A stretch of 64,000 bases of DNA, from NCBI GenBank assembly GCA_049975385.1, contig JBNGDO010000002.1:1-64000 (forward strand). Reading direction: 5' to 3'. The notes under the pieces were generated by a model. That model searched no databases and was not told where the DNA came from. It was given only the letters and a program-made list of their open reading frames with translations. Position 1 is the stretch's first letter; each line of letters starts with the position of its first letter. The position numbers and the translations under genes are program-made. The stretch is from DSWT01 sp049975385 (lineage in GTDB: Bacteria; Chloroflexota; Anaerolineae; B4-G1; SLSP01). Shown here piece after piece: positions 49,490 to 58,226 of the stretch.

Positions 49490-49575
49490 GAGATTTAACC
49501 ACGAATTGACACGAATTTTCACGAACTAAGAGAATAAAATTAGTGCAAATTCGTGAGGATTCGTGGTAAAAAATA
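49490..49575. repeat. Hairpin element between ispF and ispD
   Basis: ACCACGAATTGACACGAATTTTCACGAA on the left is complemented by CAAATTCGTGAGGATTCGTGGT on the right, giving an imperfect long stem. It separates ispD from ispF and is of the same class as the other intergenic elements. Confidence 0.65.
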
Positions 49576-50265
49576 CTAATCTCCTGTGTTGCGTGTGTTT
49601 AGCAACGCCTCGGCGATGGCGAGATCTTCCGGCGTGGTGATTTTGATATTGGCATAGCTGCCCGGCGTGATTTTGACCATCCCGCCCAGGCGGGTGACCA
49701 GGCCGGTATCGTCGGTGCTCTGCACGCCATCGCGCGCGGCGGCCTCGTAAGCCTTGCGTATGATAGTCGCTTTGAAGCCCTGCGGGGTTTGTACCTGCCA
49801 CAGCGTGCTGCGCTCCAACTGCGCCTCGATGAAGCCCTCCCGCGCGCGGACCGTCGTATCCTTCGCCGGCACGGCGACGACTGCGCCGCCGTACTCCATC
49901 GCGTCGCGGATGACCGCTTCGATCTCCCGCTGCGCGATGAGAGGCCGCGCTCCGTCGTGGAGGAGCACGATGTCGCACTCCCTGGCCGCGCGCAGCCCGT
50001 TATGTGCCGAAGCCTGCCGCGTATCGCCGCCCAATACCATGTGGTTGACCTTGCCGATGTTGTATTCGGCGATGAGCGCCTGGTACACGGTCATGTTTTC
50101 CGCGCTCGTCACCAGCACGATGGCGTCGATGGCGGCGCAGCGCTCGAAGGCCAGCAGCGTGTGCACGATCACCGGCTTGCCTGCCAGCGGCAGCACATGC
50201 TTGTTGACCTCGGATTGCATCCGGGTGCCGCTTCCGGCGGCGAGGATAATGACGGTGACGCGCAT
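49576..50265 (-). CDS. ispD: 2-C-methyl-D-erythritol 4-phosphate cytidylyltransferase (IspD)
   Basis: 229 residues from the ATG at 50265, with AGGAGG 5 nt upstream; longer starts lack it. Cytidylyltransferase motif ILAAGSGTRMQSEVNKHVLPLAGKPV at ~6-31, VLGGDTRQASAHNGL with the CTP-binding Arg and Ser, VLLHDGARPLI, and IKITTPEDLAIAE at the C-terminus. It couples MEP to CTP. It lies 53 bp after the MFS gene and precedes ispF. Confidence 0.95.
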   Translation of the reverse strand: MRVTVIILAAGSGTRMQSEVNKHVLPLAGKPVIVHTLLAFERCAAIDAIVLVTSAENMTVYQALIAEYNIGKVNHMVLGGDTRQASAHNGLRAARECDIVLLHDGARPLIAQREIEAVIRDAMEYGGAVVAVPAKDTTVRAREGFIEAQLERSTLWQVQTPQGFKATIIRKAYEAAARDGVQSTDDTGLVTRLGGMVKITPGSYANIKITTPEDLAIAEALLNTRNTGD

Positions 50266-50318
50266 AGGGCCTCCTGATAGGGTAGATTCGCTGCCAATAG
50301 CGTTTGAAAACATCACCA

Positions 50319-51617
50319 TTATCGTCTGCGCGGCGGCTGCGAAAACAAAACCACAATGCCCAAAGCAAATGGCAACACGGCCAGCACCGTCAACGCCAGT
50401 GTATAACTACCGAACAGGTCACGGGCGATCCCCATCGGCATTGGACCGAGCGAGGAACCCGCAACGCCAATCATGGAGGCAACGCCGGTGATAGCGCCCA
50501 GGTGTTGGCGTCCAAAGTATTTGGCCCAGATTATCGTGCTGACGGTCATCTGCAAGCTGCTGGTTGCGCCCAATACAATCCCGTACACCCAGGCGGTGGA
50601 CAACCCCAGGCGCGGCGCCATCAGCAAACTCGTCGTCTGGCCGATCAAAGCCGCAAAGAGTAAAAAGCGCGCCGCGATACGATCCACCAACACGCCGCTG
50701 ATAATGCGGACGATGGCGACGGTGATGGCAACGAACATAAACGCGCTGGCCGCATACTCGGCAGAGAGGCCGCTATCCTCGAAAATGCTGACCATGTGGA
50801 ATTGCAAACCTGTGCCAAGCATGGAGATAGAGCCTAGCCCCAGTCCGATAATCCAGAACGCCGTCGTGCGCACCGCTTCGCGGGAACTCCAGTTCTCTTC
50901 GACAAAGTGCGCGGCGCCGGTAGCCGGCTCCGCCGGCGAGGATTTCGCGCCATCGGGAAGCAAACCGTAGTCCTCCGGTCTGCGGCGGAAGAAAAGCCAC
51001 CCCACCGGTAGCATAACGAGCGCAATCGCCAAACCCAAAAGCTGGTAGCTGGCCCGCCATCCAAATTGCTCGATGAGCGCGTGAATGAGGCGTGGGAATA
51101 TTCCATTACCCACCACTGCGACCACGACCCCGGCAATCCCCAGGATCAGACCACGCCGGCGCACCCACCATTGATTAAGAATGTTGCCGCTCACGATGCA
51201 CAAGCTGCCCTGTCCCAACATCCGAATGAAAAGGAAGCCAATCCCGAGCATAACCGCATTTTGGACAAAGCCCATATAGACACAAGCCAGGGCAAATAGC
51301 GCCGCGATAACCACAACCATAGCGCGTGGCCCGCGTTGATCGAGCTGCCGCCCGACGGAAGGCATAGCAAAACTGGCCGTCAGTGTACCGAGCATGTAGA
51401 GCGTGCTCACGGTCGAGCGATTGATGCCCAAATCTGCGATGAAATGCTCGATAAAAATCGAGACGGAGTAGGTCTGGCCGGGACTGCTCATAATGTAACC
51501 GATCGTGCCGGCGATGAGAATGATCCAACCATAATAGATAGGGAACCCGGCAACCACCCGGCTCCGGTGCACCTGCGCCGATATGCTGCTGGTCTCTTGT
51601 GTTATCGTGTTTTTCAA
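50319..51617 (-). CDS. MFS transporter (monocarboxylate/oxalate-formate antiporter type)
   Basis: 432 residues with 12 predicted membrane segments and the OFA/MCT-like start GWIILIAGTIGYIMSSPGQTYSVSIFIEHFIADLGINRS. The cytoplasmic loop VGRQLDQRGPRAMVVV is the MFS loop motif, and WWVRRRGLILGIAGVVVAVVGNGIFP is a second family block. The substrate is not deducible; relatives carry monocarboxylates or oxalate. It is embedded among the MEP genes, on the same strand and between ispH and ispD. A role in isoprenoid supply, or mere insertion, is unresolved. Confidence 0.8.
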   Translation of the reverse strand: MKNTITQETSSISAQVHRSRVVAGFPIYYGWIILIAGTIGYIMSSPGQTYSVSIFIEHFIADLGINRSTVSTLYMLGTLTASFAMPSVGRQLDQRGPRAMVVVIAALFALACVYMGFVQNAVMLGIGFLFIRMLGQGSLCIVSGNILNQWWVRRRGLILGIAGVVVAVVGNGIFPRLIHALIEQFGWRASYQLLGLAIALVMLPVGWLFFRRRPEDYGLLPDGAKSSPAEPATGAAHFVEENWSSREAVRTTAFWIIGLGLGSISMLGTGLQFHMVSIFEDSGLSAEYAASAFMFVAITVAIVRIISGVLVDRIAARFLLFAALIGQTTSLLMAPRLGLSTAWVYGIVLGATSSLQMTVSTIIWAKYFGRQHLGAITGVASMIGVAGSSLGPMPMGIARDLFGSYTLALTVLAVLPFALGIVVLFSQPPRRR

Positions 51618-51736
51618 TGTAGTGTTCTCAATTCAAGGTCCGTAAAAGAATAAGTTCCTGACCACTCGCACCGCTGTGTCATCCGCCGCACTTGCCGTCA
51701 AGGGTATAAGTAGCGCCTTGCGGAGAAATTTCACCG

Positions 51737-52567
51737 TCATCCCTTGAGCCACGCCACAACCTTCTCAATCGCTGCATCCGGCGTCGAAGCCCCCGCCGTG
51801 ACGCCGACCTTCTCCGCGCCCACAAGCCACGCCGCCTCCAGCTCATCCGCCGTGGCGATGCGGTACGTGCGCGGGTTGACCTGCGCGCACACTTCCGCCA
51901 GACGGCGGCTGTTGGAGCTGTGCGCGCCGCCGATGACGAGCATCACGTCCACCTGCCGTGCCGTCTCGACGGCGGCGGCCTGGCGCTGCGCGGTGGCGTT
52001 GCAGATGGTGTTGTGAGCGCGCAATTCCTGGCATTTGCCCATCAACGCGCCGACGACAACTTGATAGTCGGCGGGAATCTTGGTTGTCTGCGAGACCACG
52101 CCGATTTTCTTGCTGCGCGGTAGCGCGGCGACGTCCTCAAGGCTTTGGACCACCGCCGCGCCCTCGCCTGCCCATCCCGCGATGCCGATCACCTCCGGGT
52201 GCTCCGGTGTGCCGTAGATGACGACCCGGTAGCCGTCGTCGTGCAACGCGTGGGCAAGCTGCTGCACTCTAACAACTAGCGGGCACGTGCCATCCACGAC
52301 GCGCAAGCCTTTGTCGCGTGCTGCCTTTAGCGTTTCCGGCGGGATGCCGTGCGCGCGGATGATGACCGTGCCCTGGTCGATCTCGTCGATGGCGTCTTTC
52401 GCTCCCACGCCAATGGCCTGCATCTGCGCGACCACCTCGTCGTTATGGACGATGGGACCGAGTGTGTAGATCGGCCCCTCGGCGCTCGCGGCGGTTTCCT
52501 CAACCGTCTTTACTGCACGCTTCACACCGAAACAGAAGCCGTATTCTTTGGCGAGAAGGATTTCCAT
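51737..52567 (-). CDS. ispH: 4-hydroxy-3-methylbut-2-enyl diphosphate reductase (IspH)
   Basis: 276 residues from the ATG at 52567 (GGAG upstream); the frame extends upstream, but that part is the intergenic element. The three Fe-S Cys are in YGFCFGVKRAV (~8-18), GTCPLVVR (~90-97) and NTICNATAQRQ (~181-191). Substrate residues: RAHGIPP, TPEHPEV and HSSNSRRL (SNS motif). It reduces HMBPP to IPP and DMAPP. The electron donor is not encoded nearby. Confidence 0.95.
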   Translation of the reverse strand: MEILLAKEYGFCFGVKRAVKTVEETAASAEGPIYTLGPIVHNDEVVAQMQAIGVGAKDAIDEIDQGTVIIRAHGIPPETLKAARDKGLRVVDGTCPLVVRVQQLAHALHDDGYRVVIYGTPEHPEVIGIAGWAGEGAAVVQSLEDVAALPRSKKIGVVSQTTKIPADYQVVVGALMGKCQELRAHNTICNATAQRQAAAVETARQVDVMLVIGGAHSSNSRRLAEVCAQVNPRTYRIATADELEAAWLVGAEKVGVTAGASTPDAAIEKVVAWLKG

Positions 52568-52584
52568 TTGTGACTCCAAAATAG

Positions 52585-52640
52585 TCAGCAGATTGAGCGG
52601 ATTCTTCTTAATCTGCTCAATCTGCTGAATCTGCTGACCT
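52585..52640. repeat. TCAGCAGATTGAGC hairpin element between dxr and ispH
   Basis: TCAGCAGATTGAGCGGAT (52585-52602) pairs with ATCTGCTCAATCTGCTGA (52611-52628), followed by ATCTGCTGAC. It is a near-perfect hairpin in the dxr-ispH gap, sharing its left arm with the truB and dgt elements. Confidence 0.7.
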
Positions 52641-52652
52641 AAAAAAGTTGGT

Positions 52653-53834
52653 CTATTGCCTAATTTGCGCCTGGACGTACGCCCTGGCCCTGGCATCAGC
52701 TTGGAGTATAGTCTCAAAATCGGGATTGTCCACGCCGGTATGGGCGTCGAGGGCTTGCTCTACCAGGCGGGGAATGTCGGAAAACTTGATCCGCTCCGCC
52801 AGATACAGATCAACGGCTTCCTCATCCGCTGCGCAGAGGACGGTGGGATACGTGCCGCCGGCCATCCCGGCCTCGCGGGCCAGGCGCAGACAGGGGAAGC
52901 GCACCGTATCGGGCGCTTCGAAGGTCAGGGCGTGCGTGGCGATCAAATCCAGGGGAGTGCAGATTTGCGCCGTGCGCGCGGGGTAGTTCAGCGCGTACTG
53001 GATGGCGAGGCGCATGTCGGGCGCGGAAAGCTGCGCCTTGATCGCGCCGTCCACGTACTGCACCATCGAGTGGATGATGCTCTGCGGGTGGACGATCACG
53101 TCGATCTGCTCGTAAGGCTTCCCAAAGAGCCAGTGTGCTTCGATGATCTCGAAACCTTTGTTCATCAGCGTAGCCGAGTCGATGGTGATCTTCTGGCCCA
53201 TCACCCACGTGGGATGCTTCAGCGCGGCGGCGGGACTGAGGTCGTGGAGTTGCTCCGCGCTGTAGGTGCGGAATGGTCCGCCGGACGAGGTGAGGATGAG
53301 TTTGGCAACCTCGACGCTGTTTTCGCCGCGCAGGCATTGCCAGAGCGCGCTGTGCTCGCTGTCGATGGGGCGCAGTTCCACGCCGTGTTTGTTTACGGCT
53401 TCCATCACCAGTGCTCCGGCCATCACGAGCACCTCTTTGTTGGCGATGGCGATCTGTTTGCGGGCCTCGATGGCGGCGAGGGTGGGCACAAACCCCGCCT
53501 TGCCCGACGTGGCGACGACGACCAGGTCCACGTCTTGACGGGTGACGATCTCCGCCAAACCCGCTTCGCCCGTGAGGACGTTGGCATGCGCGACGTGCGA
53601 GGCGTCCGCGTCTTCACTCACGGCGACGAGGGCCGGGTGAACCTCGCGGATTTGTTCGTTGAGCAGCGTGACGTTGCGCCCGGCGGCCAACGCGACGATG
53701 GTGAAGCGGTCGGGCAGCGCTCGGATTACCTCCAGGGTTTGCCGTCCAATGGAGCCTGTGCTGCCGAGAATGGCAATGCGCTGAAGCCCACTATCTGTGA
53801 CGCCACCTGTGGCACTACTTGTGGTCGCCGTCAT
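52653..53834 (-). CDS. dxr: 1-deoxy-D-xylulose 5-phosphate reductoisomerase
   Basis: 393 residues. NADPH site ILGSTGSIGRQTLEVI (~23-38), ANKEVLVMAGALVMEA (~132-147), metal motif PIDSEHSALWQCL (~156-168; D and E), flexible loop and substrate site SSGGPFRTY (~183-191), and PTWVMGQKITIDSATLMNKG (~208-227). It makes MEP from DXP and is the target of fosmidomycin. ATGA overlap with the dxs stop shows translational coupling. Confidence 0.96.
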   Translation of the reverse strand: MTATTSSATGGVTDSGLQRIAILGSTGSIGRQTLEVIRALPDRFTIVALAAGRNVTLLNEQIREVHPALVAVSEDADASHVAHANVLTGEAGLAEIVTRQDVDLVVVATSGKAGFVPTLAAIEARKQIAIANKEVLVMAGALVMEAVNKHGVELRPIDSEHSALWQCLRGENSVEVAKLILTSSGGPFRTYSAEQLHDLSPAAALKHPTWVMGQKITIDSATLMNKGFEIIEAHWLFGKPYEQIDVIVHPQSIIHSMVQYVDGAIKAQLSAPDMRLAIQYALNYPARTAQICTPLDLIATHALTFEAPDTVRFPCLRLAREAGMAGGTYPTVLCAADEEAVDLYLAERIKFSDIPRLVEQALDAHTGVDNPDFETILQADARARAYVQAQIRQ

Positions 53835-55702
53835 CCAAGCACCCTGGGATTGAGGGTGTGGCGCTTTACATCGGTCCCAAAGCCACCCACGCCGGTGAGC
53901 ATGCGTTGGCCCCTTGCATTGACGTGATAGTACAAGGGTACGGAGAATAGCTCGGGGAACGTCCGCTGGATCACGCTAACGATTCCCGCGGCGTCGAGGT
54001 TGTACCGCTTCAGGAAGAGGTTGCGGTCGCCATGCTCGACGAATTCGTCGGGCAGCCCCAGGCGTTTGATCGTGACGTAGTTCAGGTTGCGCGCTTCTAG
54101 CAACTCCATCACAGCGGACCCAAATCCGCCCGCCAGCACACCTTCTTCAACCGTCACCAGGCGGTTGAAGTTCAGCGCCAGGTTCTTGAGAAAATCGCCG
54201 TCCAGCGGTTTGATAAAGCGCGCGTTGACGACAGCGGCTTCTACGCCCAGGCTCGAGAGGGCGTGTGCTGCCGCCATCGCGGGATAGACCGTCGCGCCCA
54301 CTGCAAGGATGGCGATGTCGGAGCCGGCGCGCAGCATTTCCGCCTGACCGACGCCGAGTGTGCGTGGTTGCGCGGGCAGCGTTGCCCCTTCGCCCGCGCC
54401 CCTGGGATAGCGGATGGCGACCGGGCCATCGATGGTGAGCGCCGTCCACAGCATCTCGACCAATTCAGCTTCGTCTTTCGGCGCCATCACGGTGAAGTTG
54501 GGGATGCTGCGCAGGTAGGCCAGATCGAACACGCCTTGATGGGTGCGCCCGTCGTCGCCGACGATGCCGCCCCGGTCAATGGCGAAGATCACCGGCAGGT
54601 TTTGCAGCGCCACGTCGTGAATCAGTTGATCGTAGGCGCGCTGTAGGAAAGTAGAATAAATCGCCGCGACGGGTCGCATGCCCTGCGCAGCCAATCCCGC
54701 CGCGAACGTAACGGCGTGCTGTTCGGCGATGCCCACGTCAAAGAAGCGCTCCGAGAACGCCTGGGCGAACGTGGTCAACCCAGTTCCGGAGGGCATAGCG
54801 GCAGTAATGGCGACCACGCGTTTGTCGGCCTGCGCCATCGCCGTCACCGTGTCGCCAAACACCTGGCTGTAGGTAGGCGCGGCTTTCTTATTGGTCGCCT
54901 TCGATACGCCGTTCTGCGGCGCGATGCCGTGCCACTTCTCCGGGTTTTCTTCGGCGGGACGGTAGCCTTTGCCTTTCTGCGTGCGCACGTGGACGACCAC
55001 GGGCTTGCCGTTGATGGCTTTGGCGGCGCGGAGAGCATCTTGCAATGCCGCAAGATCGTGCCCGTCAACCGGCCCAATGTAGTGAAAGCCCAGCGTTTCC
55101 CAAAGGGTAGGGGACGTGGCAGGCAGCGTATCGAGATGCTTGGCAATCGCGCCGACACTTGGCGAGATCGACATTTCGTTATCGTTCAGAACGACGATGA
55201 AGCGTTTCTGTAAGTATCCGGCGTGGTTGAATCCTTCCAGCGCCATTCCCGCTGTGATGGAGCCATCGCCGATGACGGCAATCACGTGGAAATCCTCGCC
55301 TTGCAGGTCGCGCGCAGCAGCGATGCCCAACGCCGATGAGATCGACGTCCCCACGTGCCCTGCGCCAAAAATATCGTGGGCGCTCTCGCGGCGGTCGGTG
55401 TAGCCCGATATTCCCCCATACTTGCGTAGCGTGCCGAAATCGTGAAGGCGCCCGGTGAGCAGCTTGTGGGGATACGCTTGGTGGCTGACATCCCAGATCA
55501 ACTTGTCGCGTGGGCTGTCGAAGACGGTGTGCAGCGCCAGGGTCAACTCCACGACACCCAGGTTGGGCGCCATGTGACCGCCGTTTTCGAGAACGGTCTC
55601 GACAATGTGCTGCCGTATTTCCGACGCTATTTGTTGGAGCTCAGGCAGTTCCAGGGACTTCAGATCTTCGGGTTCCTTGATCTGCTCCAATAATTGGATC
55701 AT
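53831..55702 (-). CDS. dxs: 1-deoxy-D-xylulose-5-phosphate synthase
   Basis: 623 residues, TPP enzyme. WDVSHQAYPHKLLTGRL (~70-86), thiamine-binding GDGSITAGMALEGFNHAGYLQ (~144-164) and the catalytic-Glu region DVGIAEQHAVTFAAGLA (~322-338). It condenses pyruvate and glyceraldehyde 3-phosphate. First gene of the MEP cluster; the upstream 400-bp AT-richer gap shared with recN must contain its promoter. A GAGGGC site precedes the ATG. Confidence 0.96.
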   Translation of the reverse strand: MIQLLEQIKEPEDLKSLELPELQQIASEIRQHIVETVLENGGHMAPNLGVVELTLALHTVFDSPRDKLIWDVSHQAYPHKLLTGRLHDFGTLRKYGGISGYTDRRESAHDIFGAGHVGTSISSALGIAAARDLQGEDFHVIAVIGDGSITAGMALEGFNHAGYLQKRFIVVLNDNEMSISPSVGAIAKHLDTLPATSPTLWETLGFHYIGPVDGHDLAALQDALRAAKAINGKPVVVHVRTQKGKGYRPAEENPEKWHGIAPQNGVSKATNKKAAPTYSQVFGDTVTAMAQADKRVVAITAAMPSGTGLTTFAQAFSERFFDVGIAEQHAVTFAAGLAAQGMRPVAAIYSTFLQRAYDQLIHDVALQNLPVIFAIDRGGIVGDDGRTHQGVFDLAYLRSIPNFTVMAPKDEAELVEMLWTALTIDGPVAIRYPRGAGEGATLPAQPRTLGVGQAEMLRAGSDIAILAVGATVYPAMAAAHALSSLGVEAAVVNARFIKPLDGDFLKNLALNFNRLVTVEEGVLAGGFGSAVMELLEARNLNYVTIKRLGLPDEFVEHGDRNLFLKRYNLDAAGIVSVIQRTFPELFSVPLYYHVNARGQRMLTGVGGFGTDVKRHTLNPRVLG

Positions 55703-56104
55703 TGTATGCCCTCCAGATGATTTGTTTGTCTGATCATAAAAACTAAAGTCACTCCGGTGTTTTGGCCATCATGTAAATTTAGTAGAATACGATCGGATCA
55801 GTAGATACAACGCTTCTAACCTTTGAAAATTGCAGAACACAGGCGCATGAAATCTGCTAAGTATGTCCATCATAACATAGATACTCTGTCAAAACCTATC
55901 AGGATAGTGCATTTTAGGGTTATTGCTTGTCTTTGACAGCCCAAATAGGGAAAGGCCTGCTTTTTACATTGTCTTTGGCGTTCCAAAATACACGAGAAAA
56001 AAATAGCGCTAACTCACTTGTTTGTTCAGCGAATTGGTATATCCTCTGAGTAGCTTTCAGGTAGGACTGTGTTGGAAAAAACTCTTTTACCTTAATGGTG
56101 AACC
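55703..56104. other. AT-rich divergent promoter region of dxs and recN
   Basis: 402 bp without a coding frame, clearly more AT-rich than its surroundings. On the minus strand TTGACA occurs near 55891-55886 and a TATGAT 12 bp later, a poorly spaced pair. No confident promoter can be fixed for either gene. No word-type hairpin element is present, which is unusual among gaps here. Confidence 0.4.
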
Positions 56105-57937
56105 GTGTTACGTGAATTGCACATCAAGGATTTTGCGATTATCGACGATCTCCATTTGACCTTGGAACCCGGCTTCAACGTCCTGACCGGGGAAACTGGC
56201 GCGGGCAAATCTATCCTCATCGATGCAGTGGCGCTATTGCTGGGCGGGCGTGGCGATACAACAGTCGTGCGTGCTGGTGCCGACCATGCTCGTGTGGAGG
56301 GTTTGTTTATACTGACGCCTTCAGAGCAGGACAGCCTTGCCACGTTGTTGCAGGTCGAGGCGCTGGAGGGCGATACGCCGGATGTATTGTGGCTGAGCCG
56401 CGAGGTGCGTAACAATGGACGGACGGTCGCACGGGTCAACGGGCGTGCGGTATCGGTTTCCTTACTGCGCGAGGTCGCTGAGAATCTCGTCGATATCCAC
56501 GGGCAGAGCGAGCACCTGAGCCTGCTGCGCGTGCGTGAGCACCTTAACCTGCTGGATGGCTTTGCTGGATTGGAGCCACAGCGCGCGCAGGTTGCCGAGC
56601 TTGTACAGCAGATTCAGGCTGTCCGTCGTGATCTGCACGCGTTGCGCCAAAGCGAGCGCGACCGGATGCAGCGCATCGACCTATTGCGCTTTCAGGTGGA
56701 TGAGATTCGTGCGGCTATGCTTGCGCCGGGCGAACAAGAGGCCTTGGAATCCGAACTGGTGCGCCTTTCCAACGCTGAGCAGTTGACGGCGCTGTCCGCT
56801 AATCTCGTAGCCGTGCTCGAAGAAGGGCGTGGACAGTCCCCCGCCATCCTGGATTTGATCGGGCGGGCGCAGCGCGACATAGCGGTACTGGCGCGCGTCG
56901 ACGTAACCCTGGCGCCCCAGATGCAGACGCTTGAGGAAGTGGGATATCAGGTCGAGGATTTGGCACGCACGTTGCGCGATTACCTGGGTGATGTCGAATT
57001 CAACCCGCGCCGTCTGACGTGGGTTGAGGAGCGATTGTCATTGCTGCGGCAGTTAGCGCGCAAGTATGGCGGCACAGTTGAAGAGGTGCTGGCGTATGCG
57101 GAGAAAGCGGCTGCTGAGCTTGAGACGCTAGAACACAGCGATGAGCGCATCGCCGAGCTGGCAGAGCAGGAGGTGGCGCTGCTCGCGCAGTGCGCGACGC
57201 TATGCCAGGCGCTTTCTCAAGCGCGTCAAGCGGCTGCAGTCCGACTCTTGGCGGGTGTCGAGGCTGAATTGCAGGATTTACGCATGGAGGGGGCACGTCT
57301 GGGTGTTGCTTTCCAGTGGCGTGAGGCGACCGAGGGGATTCCCCTCGAGGCGCCGTTGCCGGCTGAGTCAACTGTGACCAGTTTAGGGATGGAGGTGTGT
57401 GCAGATGACACCGTCGCGCGGGCAGATTTCGACGTCACGGGGATGGATCGGGTGGAGTTCCTCGTCGCGCCCAATCCCGGCGAAGGGCTTAAACCAATGG
57501 CGCGTATCGCTTCGGGTGGTGAAACTTCGCGGTTGATGCTGGCGCTCAAAGCGGTGCTCTCTCGCGCCGATCGCACACCTACGCTCATTTTCGACGAAAT
57601 CGATCAGGGTATTGGCGGGCGGGTAGGCGCCATCGTGGGGCTAAAGTTGTGGCAGCTTACATCGTCGGGTGGCAATGGCGGCGTGCAGCATCAAGTCCTC
57701 TGCATCACGCACCTGCCGCAGTTGGCGGGCTTTGGCGATGTACATTTTGGCGTGCAGAAGCAGATCGCCAATGGGCGAACTGTAACGCAGGTGGTGCGTC
57801 TGTTAGATGAGACGCGACTCGCCGAGTTATCCCTGATGTTGGGCACGCAGGGGGAAGCTGCGCACCAGGGCGCTGTTGAAATCCTGGCGCAGGCTGCCGA
57901 TCTCAAACAAAGCGTTGCTGCCTCCCTCGAGAAGTGA
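56105..57937 (+). CDS. recN: DNA repair protein RecN
   Basis: 610 residues, SMC-like ATPase. Start is GTG at 56105 (VLRELHIKDFAIID), as nearby ATG codons are out of frame. Walker A GETGAGKSILIDAV (~29-42), central coiled-coil region (~150-370), signature RIASGGETSRLMLALKAVL (~463-481), and Walker B TLIFDEIDQGIGGRVG (~494-509). It acts in double-strand break repair. Slightly longer than usual. A 13-bp inverted repeat follows at 58024. Confidence 0.94.
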   Translation: MLRELHIKDFAIIDDLHLTLEPGFNVLTGETGAGKSILIDAVALLLGGRGDTTVVRAGADHARVEGLFILTPSEQDSLATLLQVEALEGDTPDVLWLSREVRNNGRTVARVNGRAVSVSLLREVAENLVDIHGQSEHLSLLRVREHLNLLDGFAGLEPQRAQVAELVQQIQAVRRDLHALRQSERDRMQRIDLLRFQVDEIRAAMLAPGEQEALESELVRLSNAEQLTALSANLVAVLEEGRGQSPAILDLIGRAQRDIAVLARVDVTLAPQMQTLEEVGYQVEDLARTLRDYLGDVEFNPRRLTWVEERLSLLRQLARKYGGTVEEVLAYAEKAAAELETLEHSDERIAELAEQEVALLAQCATLCQALSQARQAAAVRLLAGVEAELQDLRMEGARLGVAFQWREATEGIPLEAPLPAESTVTSLGMEVCADDTVARADFDVTGMDRVEFLVAPNPGEGLKPMARIASGGETSRLMLALKAVLSRADRTPTLIFDEIDQGIGGRVGAIVGLKLWQLTSSGGNGGVQHQVLCITHLPQLAGFGDVHFGVQKQIANGRTVTQVVRLLDETRLAELSLMLGTQGEAAHQGAVEILAQAADLKQSVAASLEK

Positions 57938-58023
57938 GAGGATGGTTAAAACGCGAGTCGCATTTGCTCAATGGCAGAACGCGTTTATAATGATTATGAT
58001 TGTGTACAGCACAAGCGTAGAAC

Positions 58024-58082
58024 CTATCCGAAAATTCGTCGTTGATGTATCAGCAGCACGCGCAAGCACAATTTTCGGATAG
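58024..58082 (+). promoter_or_regulatory. 13-bp inverted repeat downstream of recN
   Basis: CTATCCGAAAATT (58024-58036) and AATTTTCGGATAG (58070-58082) are a perfect inverted repeat around 33 nt. It lies after recN and before the DUF4388 gene; possible 3' hairpin or operator. Confidence 0.6.
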
Positions 58083-58226
58083 AGTCTTAATCGCATCTCA
58101 AGTTTAGTGTCAAGTTGTTAGGGTCCGGTTGAGGAGAAACGTTGCTGTGACCCTATGTGTGCAAGGGGAGTCCTAAATGGGAGTCGTGCTTACCCCTTTT
58201 GATTATCAGGTTAAGGATGGTTGGAA

